Program-made: the position numbers and the translations under genes
NCBI GenBank assembly: GCA_902495595.1
Contig: CABUXV010000019.1
Location: 1-33,525 of the forward strand
Direction of reading: 5' to 3'
Length of the DNA stretch: 33,525 bases
Origin: an uncultured Eubacterium sp.
GTDB taxonomy: Bacteria > Bacillota > Clostridia > Peptostreptococcales > Anaerovoracaceae
Notes under the pieces: generated by a model
What the model saw: only the letters and a program-made list of their open reading frames with translations
What the model was told of the DNA's origin: nothing
The model's database searches: none
In this document: piece by piece, positions 8,383-15,073 of the stretch
Numbering within the stretch: the first letter of the stretch is position 1
Layout of the letters: every line of letters starts with the position of its first letter

Positions 8383-10131
8383 ATGAAAGTAGTAATTGGA
8401 CAGGGCAGCTGCGGCGTCGCTACTGGTGCCAAGAAGACTGCCGCTGAGTTCGAAAAGCTTATAGCAGAAAAAAACATTAAAGCAGATGTTGATATTACAG
8501 GATGTGTAGGAACATGTTACCTTGAACCTATCGTTGATATCTATGATGATAATGGCGAAATGACAAGATATGTCAAGGTACAGCCTGATAAAGTTGAAAA
8601 AATAGTAGAAGAACATCTTATGAATGATAAGGTGGTAGAAGAACAGTCCATATCTGAAGAAGACAAACAGTTTGTAGAAAAGCAGCAGAGAGTTGTTTTG
8701 AGAAACTGCGGAGTTATAAACCCTGAAAACATAGAAGAATACATAGCTGTTAATGGATATAAAGCAATAGAAAAAGTTTTAGGTTCCATGAAGCCTGAGG
8801 ATGTAATAGAAGAAATAAAAGTTTCAGGTCTGAGGGGAAGAGGCGGCGCAGGCTTTCCGACATGGTTTAAGTGGAATGCTGCTAAGCAGAGTCCCGGAAA
8901 TGAAAAATACCTGGTATGTAATGCCGATGAAGGAGACCCGGGTGCATTTATGGACAGGTCTGTACTTGAAGGAGACCCCCACTCTCTTATCGAGGGAATG
9001 ATTATAGGCGGATACGCTATGGGAGCAAGTGAAGGAGTTATATACTGCCGTGCAGAATATCCTCTAGCTATTAAGAGACTTGAAATCGCAATGGAGCAGG
9101 CCAGAGAAAAAGGTTTTCTCGGAAAGAATATAATGAACAGCGGTTTTGATTTTGATTTGAGGATTAAAGCCGGTGCGGGAGCTTTCGTATGCGGAGAGGA
9201 AACTGCTCTTATCGCATCTCTTGAAGGTGAGAGAGGTATGCCTAGACTTAAACCTCCTTTCCCTGCTGCAAAAGGCTACTGGCAGAAACCGACAGATATA
9301 AACAATGTTGAAACTCTTGCAAATGTTCCTTGGATAATATATAACGGCGGTGCAGCTTTCGGAGCTATGGGTACTGAAAAGAGTAAAGGAACGAAAGTAT
9401 TTGCACTTGCAGGAAAAATAAAGAAGGGCGGTCTCGTAGAAGTACCTATGGGACTTACTTTAAAAGACGTTATTTACGGAATCGGCGGCGGAATAAAGAA
9501 TGACAAGAAATTCAAGGCGGTTCAGATGGGAGGACCTTCCGGAGGATGTATACCGGCAGAGCTTATAGATACTCCTGTTACATATGAAGATATAAATAAA
9601 ACAGGAGCTATCGTAGGTTCAGGCGGTATGATAGTAATGGACGAAGATACCTGTATGGTAGATATGGCAAGATACTTCCTGAATTTTACAAGGGATGAAT
9701 CCTGCGGTAAGTGTAATTACTGCCGTATCGGTACAAAGAGAATGCTTGAAATCCTCGAGAGAATTACCGAAGGAGAAGGTAAGGACGGAGATATAGAGCT
9801 GCTTGAAGAATTGGCAGCCAAGATAAAAGACGGTTCTCTGTGCGGACTTGGACAGACTGCTCCAAATCCTGTTTTGACTACTCTCAAATATTTCAGAAAC
9901 GAATATGAAGATCATATTTACAACAAAAAATGTACGGCAGGTTCGTGCAAAGCTCTGATAACTTACAGCATTACAGATGACTGCAAGGGATGTACCCTTT
10001 GCGCTAAGCACTGTCCTGTTGATGCTATTTCAGGCAAAGTAAAAGAAAAACACGTTATCGACACTGAAAAATGCATCAAATGCGGTAAGTGCTTGGATAC
10101 TTGTAAATTTGGTGCGATAGAGAAGAAATAA
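8383..10131 (+). CDS. NuoF/HydB-like NADH-binding flavoprotein with ferredoxin domains
   Basis: A 582-residue subunit. In order it carries an N-terminal thioredoxin-like [2Fe-2S] domain (GSCGVATGAKK; GCVGTCYLEP), the FMN/NADH-binding Nuo51 core with GLRGRGGAGFPT (about residue 148) and CNADEGDPGAFMDR, and a SLBB-like segment. The NuoF [4Fe-4S] site has ESCGKCNYCRIG and a later LCGLGQ. At the C-terminus there are two [4Fe-4S] ferredoxin motifs (CKGCTLCAKHCPVD, about residue 533; CIKCGKCLDTCKFGA, about 563). The extra N-terminal and C-terminal iron-sulfur domains mark HydB-type subunits of bifurcating complexes and separate them from plain complex I NuoF. Its probable role is NADH oxidation or formation at FMN, with electrons passed to the fusion subunit 17 bases downstream. 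Confidence 0.9.
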   Translation: MKVVIGQGSCGVATGAKKTAAEFEKLIAEKNIKADVDITGCVGTCYLEPIVDIYDDNGEMTRYVKVQPDKVEKIVEEHLMNDKVVEEQSISEEDKQFVEKQQRVVLRNCGVINPENIEEYIAVNGYKAIEKVLGSMKPEDVIEEIKVSGLRGRGGAGFPTWFKWNAAKQSPGNEKYLVCNADEGDPGAFMDRSVLEGDPHSLIEGMIIGGYAMGASEGVIYCRAEYPLAIKRLEIAMEQAREKGFLGKNIMNSGFDFDLRIKAGAGAFVCGEETALIASLEGERGMPRLKPPFPAAKGYWQKPTDINNVETLANVPWIIYNGGAAFGAMGTEKSKGTKVFALAGKIKKGGLVEVPMGLTLKDVIYGIGGGIKNDKKFKAVQMGGPSGGCIPAELIDTPVTYEDINKTGAIVGSGGMIVMDEDTCMVDMARYFLNFTRDESCGKCNYCRIGTKRMLEILERITEGEGKDGDIELLEELAAKIKDGSLCGLGQTAPNPVLTTLKYFRNEYEDHIYNKKCTAGSCKALITYSITDDCKGCTLCAKHCPVDAISGKVKEKHVIDTEKCIKCGKCLDTCKFGAIEKK

Positions 10132-10148
10132 GGGAGGAGGAAAAAACG

Positions 10149-13100
10149 ATGGATAAATTCAGACTTAATATAAACGGCAAGGAAGTTAAAGGTACTCCGG
10201 GCCAAACTATTTTGGAAGTTGCAAGAGAAAACGATATTTTTATTCCTACTCTCTGTTACGATGAAAGAACCAAGATATATGGTTCATGCGGCATATGTAT
10301 GTGCGAGGTGGAAGGAAATCCTAAACTCTGCAAAGCATGCGCTACAGTTATTGCACCGGGAATGGTTGTAAGGACAAACACAGAAAGGGTTACGGAGTCA
10401 AGAAAGACAAATCTCGAACTTCTTTTATCAAACCATACAGGGGACTGCCGTCCTCCATGTGTGCTGGCATGTCCTGCTCAGACCGACTGTCAGGGTTATG
10501 TCGGACTTATTGCAAACGGAGAATATGAAGCTGCATTGGAACTTGTTAAGGATAAGATTCCTCTTCCGGCAGCTCTTGGAAGAGTATGTCCTCATCCATG
10601 TGAAGAAAAATGCAGGAGAGGTCTCATTGATGAACCTGTATCCATACAGTGGCTGAAAAGATTTGCAGCAGACCAGGATCTTATGAGTGAAGAATCATTT
10701 ATTCCTGAATGTGACCCTTCAACAGGAAAAAGAGTTGCAGTAATCGGCGGAGGTCCTATGGGATTGTCGGCAGCTTATTTTTTGAGACAGAAAGGTCATG
10801 ATGTAACAATCTTTGAAGCTATGCCTAAGGCAGGAGGAATGCTGAGATATGGTATTCCGGAATACAGACTTCCTAAAGAAGTGCTTGATGATGAGATATT
10901 GACCATTGAAAAGATGGGCGTTGAAATAATTACTGATACGAAGATAGGAGCAGATATTCCATTTGAGACTGTAAAAGATGATTTTGATGCTGTACTTTTA
11001 GGAATAGGCGCATGGATTTCAACTGGTGTGGGATGTAAAGGCGAAGATGCAGAAGGCGTTATAGGAGGTATTGATTTCCTCAGAAAAGTTGTAAGAAACG
11101 AAGAAATACAGCTTGGCGAAAAGGTTGCAATAGTAGGCGGCGGAAATACGGCTATGGATGCGTGCAGAACTGCTGTAAGACTGGGAGCCAAAGAGGTTTA
11201 CAACATTTACAGAAGAACCAAAGATGAAATGCCTGCTGATATGGTTGAGATTGAAGAAGCAGAAGAAGAAGGCGTAATATTTAAGAATCTCACAAATCCT
11301 ATAGAAGTAATAAAGGATGAAAACGGTCATGCCAAAGAAGTGATTCTTCAGGTAATGGAACTGGGAGAGCCTGATGAATCGGGAAGACGAAGACCTGTTC
11401 CGGTAGAAGGAAAAACTGAAACAATAGCAATAGATACTATGATACTTGCCATAGGTCAGGCTGTTGACGCATCGGTATTTGACTGCGATAAGACAAGAAA
11501 GAATGCAATAGCTTACGATAAAGAAACATTTATGACAAGTATCCCAGGCGTATTTGCCGGAGGAGACTGCGGTAATGATAAGATTTCCATAGCTGTTGAA
11601 GCTATCGCCGATGCAAGAAAAGTTTCAGAGATAATAGATGCATATCTTGATGGTGAAGTTATAAGATACGAGAAGCCTTACTTTGTAGAAAGAGATGATA
11701 TTACGGAGAAGACTTTTGAAGACAGAGAAAGAATGTGCAGACCTGAAATGCCTCAGCTTTCCGCAGAAGAAAGAAAGAATAATTTCAGTGAGGTAATTCC
11801 TGACGGATATACACCTGAAGAAGCTGAGGCGGAAGCATCAAGATGTCTTGAATGCGGATGTCATGATTACTTTGAATGTAAACTGATAGATTTTGCTCAT
11901 CAGTATGATGTAGACCCTTCCAGATTTGCGGGAGATAAAAATACTGTTGAATACGAAGATGACCATCCATTCATCGTAAGAGATCCTAACAAGTGTATAC
12001 TGTGCGGTCTTTGCGTAAGAGTATGTGATGAAGTAATGGGCGTTGGCGCATTGGGTCTTGTAGACAGAGGATTTGATACTGTAGTTAAACCTAATCTTGA
12101 AAAGCCTCTGATAGAATCAGGCTGCGTATCCTGCGGTCAGTGTGTAAGCGTATGCCCTACCGGAGCACTTCAGGAAAAAACTACAATGGTTAAGGAAACT
12201 CCTGTTGCAACAGTTGAGACAGATACAACTTGTTCTTATTGTTCAGTAGGATGCAGCCTTAAGCTTGAATCATATGGTGATATGCTTATAAAAGCAAATC
12301 CTGATAAAGAAGGTACTGTAAATGCAGGTCTTGCCTGTGGAAAAGGTAAGTGGGGATTTGATTGTTCAGTTCTTGAAAACAAACTTGAAGAACCGCTGAT
12401 AAAAGACGGAGATGCTTTCAGGGAAGCTGATTATCATGAAGCTCTCGTTATGATTGCAAAGAGATGTCAGTCAATAGGCGCAAAATATACTAAGGATGCC
12501 ATAGGCGTTGCAGTTTCAGACAGATATACAAATGAAGAAGCTTATGCAATCAAGAAGATGGCAGAAGCGATGGGTGCAAAAATATTCTCAATGAACAACA
12601 GAAAAAGCGGCATTGCGGAAGTTATCGGTCATGATGCATCACCTAATACTATAGATGAACTTCTTTCCACAGATGTTATTCTGGCTGTAGGATTTAATGC
12701 GACAGACAATCCTGTAATACAGCTTAAGATGAAGCAGGCGGCAGAAGCAGGCGCAAAGGTTGTGCTTATAAATCCTGAGGAATATACTCAGAATATGGCA
12801 TATCTTACAAAAGAAGTGTATACATCTAATGACCTCGGATTCGTAAAGGCTGTTGCGAAAGCTGTTATTGAAAGCGGTAAAGGAGCAGGCCTTGCAGGTT
12901 ATGAAGATTTTGCAGAAAGCGTTAAAAATGCTGAGATTACAGATGAAGCAAGGGAAATTGCTGAAATGTACATGAATGCTAAAAAGGCTATGATAGTATT
13001 CAATCAGAATCTCATAACAGTGGATGCAGCTGCACTTTTAGCTGATATAGCTATGGTTAGCGGTCACATAGGAAGCCCTAGAGACGGAATTCTGCAGGTT

Positions 13101-13658
13101 AAACCTAAGAACAATTCCCAGGGACTTGTAGACCTTGGAATTACTGCAGGAGCAGAAGAACTCGAAGGTGTTAAAGCGCTTGTTGTATTCGGCGAAGAAG
13201 CTGATATCGACAGAGATGCTCTTGAATTTTTGGCAGTTTGCGATACGCACATGACTGCTCTTGCGGCAAAAGCTGATGTTGTCATCCCTGGAACAGGATT
13301 TGCTTCAACTGACGGAACGTATACAAATACAGAAAGAAGATTACAGCTTGTACAGGCGGCAATAGAAGAGGATGTAGCGCTGAGCAACTGGGAGGTTGCT
13401 GCAGAGATTGCCCATGTATTTGAAGTTGATTATCAATGGGAAGATACTGAAGACATTTCTGCTGAAATGGATGATATGGTTCCGGCTTATAAATATGCTG
13501 AAGTCGGCGAAGTTCTGGGCGGAGTTTTAGTTCCTGCCGGAGATGCTAAGCTGGTTGCTGTTAAGGATGGCGAATTTGCAGATAAACTTAACTGTACGGA
13601 CAGTTTGATGAATGTGATTTGTGAAAGACTTCCTAAGCCTGCAAATCCTACAGCATAG
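10149..13658 (+). CDS. Fusion subunit: NuoG-type [2Fe-2S] + GltD-like NADPH/FAD module + ferredoxin + degenerate molybdopterin domain
   Basis: An 1169-residue multi-domain protein. (1) Residues 1-100: [2Fe-2S] domain with LCYDE, GSCGICMCE and LCKACA. (2) About 95-560: a module like the glutamate synthase small subunit or NfnB. It has cysteines near DCRPPCVLACPAQTDC and RVCPHPCEEKC, an FAD site (AVIGGGPMGLSAAYF, about 195), an NADPH site (AIVGGGNTAMDA, about 324) and GVFAGGDC. (3) About 614 and 658: ferredoxin clusters CILCGLCVRVC and CVSCGQCVSVCP. (4) About 693-1169: formate-dehydrogenase or NuoG-like domain with CSYCSVGC and CGKGKWGF. This last part has no catalytic Cys/Sec and no typical C-terminal dinucleotide-binding domain. 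There is no hydrogenase H-cluster motif. I infer NADP(H)/ferredoxin chemistry in a complex with the two preceding subunits, like the Sporomusa-type Stn transhydrogenase. A terminator follows 45 bases after the stop. Confidence 0.85.
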   Translation: MDKFRLNINGKEVKGTPGQTILEVARENDIFIPTLCYDERTKIYGSCGICMCEVEGNPKLCKACATVIAPGMVVRTNTERVTESRKTNLELLLSNHTGDCRPPCVLACPAQTDCQGYVGLIANGEYEAALELVKDKIPLPAALGRVCPHPCEEKCRRGLIDEPVSIQWLKRFAADQDLMSEESFIPECDPSTGKRVAVIGGGPMGLSAAYFLRQKGHDVTIFEAMPKAGGMLRYGIPEYRLPKEVLDDEILTIEKMGVEIITDTKIGADIPFETVKDDFDAVLLGIGAWISTGVGCKGEDAEGVIGGIDFLRKVVRNEEIQLGEKVAIVGGGNTAMDACRTAVRLGAKEVYNIYRRTKDEMPADMVEIEEAEEEGVIFKNLTNPIEVIKDENGHAKEVILQVMELGEPDESGRRRPVPVEGKTETIAIDTMILAIGQAVDASVFDCDKTRKNAIAYDKETFMTSIPGVFAGGDCGNDKISIAVEAIADARKVSEIIDAYLDGEVIRYEKPYFVERDDITEKTFEDRERMCRPEMPQLSAEERKNNFSEVIPDGYTPEEAEAEASRCLECGCHDYFECKLIDFAHQYDVDPSRFAGDKNTVEYEDDHPFIVRDPNKCILCGLCVRVCDEVMGVGALGLVDRGFDTVVKPNLEKPLIESGCVSCGQCVSVCPTGALQEKTTMVKETPVATVETDTTCSYCSVGCSLKLESYGDMLIKANPDKEGTVNAGLACGKGKWGFDCSVLENKLEEPLIKDGDAFREADYHEALVMIAKRCQSIGAKYTKDAIGVAVSDRYTNEEAYAIKKMAEAMGAKIFSMNNRKSGIAEVIGHDASPNTIDELLSTDVILAVGFNATDNPVIQLKMKQAAEAGAKVVLINPEEYTQNMAYLTKEVYTSNDLGFVKAVAKAVIESGKGAGLAGYEDFAESVKNAEITDEAREIAEMYMNAKKAMIVFNQNLITVDAAALLADIAMVSGHIGSPRDGILQVKPKNNSQGLVDLGITAGAEELEGVKALVVFGEEADIDRDALEFLAVCDTHMTALAAKADVVIPGTGFASTDGTYTNTERRLQLVQAAIEEDVALSNWEVAAEIAHVFEVDYQWEDTEDISAEMDDMVPAYKYAEVGEVLGGVLVPAGDAKLVAVKDGEFADKLNCTDSLMNVICERLPKPANPTA

Positions 13659-13703
13659 TTTAAATAATAAAGATAATAAATAAGGTGTATAACAATAAGC
13701 CTG

Positions 13704-13733
13704 AAAACCCTGCGTTTAACGCAGGGTTTTTTA
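13704..13733 (+). terminator. Intrinsic terminator of the bifurcating-complex operon
   Basis: AAAACCCTGCG (13704-13714) pairs with CGCAGGGTTTT (13720-13730) around the loop TTTAA, followed by more T residues. It is a strong GC-rich stem directly after the three-gene operon. Confidence 0.9.
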
Positions 13734-13818
13734 TAATATGGGAAATACCGTAATACGAGATTTCCGTATACTTCAAAGAAAGTACCTTGCGAAGCGTTCC
13801 CCCCCTTGCGGGCGACAG

Positions 13819-13859
13819 GTGTGCAAAGGAAGCTCTGATTCCGTCTTGCACACTTTTTT
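13819..13859 (+). terminator. Second intrinsic terminator, with no annotated gene before it
   Basis: GTGTGCAA (13819-13826) pairs with TTGCACAC (13846-13853). Inside it GGAA (13828-13831) pairs with TTCC (13839-13842), and TTTTTT follows at 13854-13859. It lies about 100 bases after the operon terminator with no gene between, so it may end a small RNA or belong to an intergenic repeat. Confidence 0.7.
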
Positions 13860-13921
13860 ATCGTGCAGGAAGTATTATAATATCATCTGATGTTGATTTT
13901 AGGTTTGCGGGATATGAAAAA

Positions 13922-14209
13922 TATCCAAAAGTTAAATTTATCTGTGTGTTTTGGATAAAAAGACCCCTTTTTTACTGTTTGGCGTGAGATTATTATCCAA
14001 AATTTAATGTTTAGAGACTCTTTTGGTCGAAAAATGCAAATATATTACAAATGTCTGAGAAATTTTATCCAAAATTGCTGTATAAAGATAGCTTATGGTT
14101 ATTTATAAATTTTTTTCAGGTAATGTAAGCAGGATTTTATCCAATGGCAAATAATAAAGAGTTCTTTTGGATATTTTGTTTTTCAACTGCATGGCTGATT
14201 CTTAAAGGA
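13922..14209. repeat. Diverged 72-bp tandem repeat, four units, each with an inverted repeat
   Basis: Units start at 13922, 13994, 14066 and 14138, exactly 72 bases apart. Each begins TATCCAA. Each carries a TTTTGG-type block after the same distance: positions 28-36 read TTTTGGATA, TTTTGGTCG, TTATGGTTA and TTTTGGATA. Position 59-60 is TG in all four. In the best unit TATCCAAAA and TTTTGGATA are inverted repeats 18 bases apart. The rest of each unit has diverged. I see no fifth unit on either side. No reading frame explains the conservation. Confidence 0.7.
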
Positions 14210-14355
14210 TGGTGTTATTATATTTGCAGATAGATGTGATAACTATTTTTGTGATGTTTGTCTGAAATCTTCTGTGTTCATGTTACAAATAGCTGAATTT
14301 ACCTTTATATTATGGTAATATAATAAATATAAAAAAGTGCCGGAAAGGAGAGCTT

Positions 14356-15057
14356 ATGGCTTTCGTAACATTTGAAAATGTAGGAAAAGTATATAAGAGC
14401 GGAGATGTAGAAGTAAGAGCTTTAAAGGATGTATGCTTTGAAATAGAAAAAGGGGAAATATGCGTAGTTGTAGGACAGTCGGGTGCAGGTAAAACTACGC
14501 TTTTAAATATTCTGGGAGGAATGGATACACTTTCGGAGGGAAGAGTACTTTTAGACGAAAAAGATATTTCTTCATTAAATGAAAAACAAATGGCAACATA
14601 CAGGCGATATGATATAGGTTTTGTTTTTCAGTTTTATAATCTTATACCAAATCTGACAGCGCTTGAAAATATTGAGATAGCTTCCCAGATTTCCAAGAAT
14701 CCTTTGGACAGCAGAGTTGTTATTGGGGATGTAGGGCTAAGCGACCGTGCGGGGAATTTTCCGGCGCAGCTTTCAGGCGGTGAACAGCAGAGAGTTGCTA
14801 TAGCAAGGGCGCTGGCTAAGAATCCAAAGCTGCTGCTGTGTGATGAGCCGACCGGGGCGCTGGATTATGAAACAGGAAAAGCTATACTTAAACTTTTGCA
14901 GGATACATGCAGAAAAAGCGGAATGACTGTGGTCATAATAACTCACAATTCAGCTCTTACAGCTATGGCGGACAGAGTCGTTAAGATAAAAAACGGAACC
15001 ATAGACTCTGTTTACGAGAATACGAATCCTACACCTGTTGAAGAAATAGAATGGTAA
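14356..15057 (+). CDS. ABC transporter ATP-binding protein (LolD/MacB type)
   Basis: A 233-residue ATPase of the exporter-associated MacB/LolD group. It has Walker A GQSGAGKTT (about residues 38-46), a Q-loop in FVFQFYNLIPNL, the signature LSGGEQQR, Walker B LLLCDEPTGALD and the H-loop VIITHN. The start has an AAAGGAG site at a normal distance. The permease follows 16 bases after its stop. This type powers mechanotransmission across the membrane by FtsX-fold permeases instead of ordinary substrate import. No two-component system sits beside it, which argues against a simple BceAB-type antibiotic detoxification module, though not decisively. Confidence 0.93.
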   Translation: MAFVTFENVGKVYKSGDVEVRALKDVCFEIEKGEICVVVGQSGAGKTTLLNILGGMDTLSEGRVLLDEKDISSLNEKQMATYRRYDIGFVFQFYNLIPNLTALENIEIASQISKNPLDSRVVIGDVGLSDRAGNFPAQLSGGEQQRVAIARALAKNPKLLLCDEPTGALDYETGKAILKLLQDTCRKSGMTVVIITHNSALTAMADRVVKIKNGTIDSVYENTNPTPVEEIEW

Positions 15058-15073
15058 TCGGAAGGGTAAAGCG

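Larger units (their letters stand above)
13659..14355. other. 697-base gene-free stretch
   Basis: I find no credible gene here. The short open frames on both strands are low-complexity or overlap hairpins. The stretch holds the operon terminator (13704-13733), a GC-richer structured block ending in a second terminator (13760-13859), a four-unit 72-bp tandem repeat (13922-14209) and the leader of the ABC operon, with a TATAAT at 14319-14324 but no good -35 box. Confidence 0.7.

Noticed and set aside
10149..13658. Bifurcating [FeFe]-hydrogenase large subunit (HydA)
   Set aside because: The NuoE/NuoF-like neighbours suggest it, but I found none of the H-cluster motifs (TSCCPxW, MPCxxKxxE). The chain instead carries GltD-like nucleotide sites and an FDH-like domain.
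13787..13987. Small plus-strand open frame beginning MRSVPPLAGDRCAKEA
   Set aside because: It runs across the GC-rich block and the terminator hairpin, has no ribosome binding site and ends inside the 72-bp repeat. I treat it as non-coding.
13922..14209. CRISPR array
   Set aside because: Repeats are long and strongly diverged, the spacers-versus-repeats pattern is absent, and no cas gene is present.
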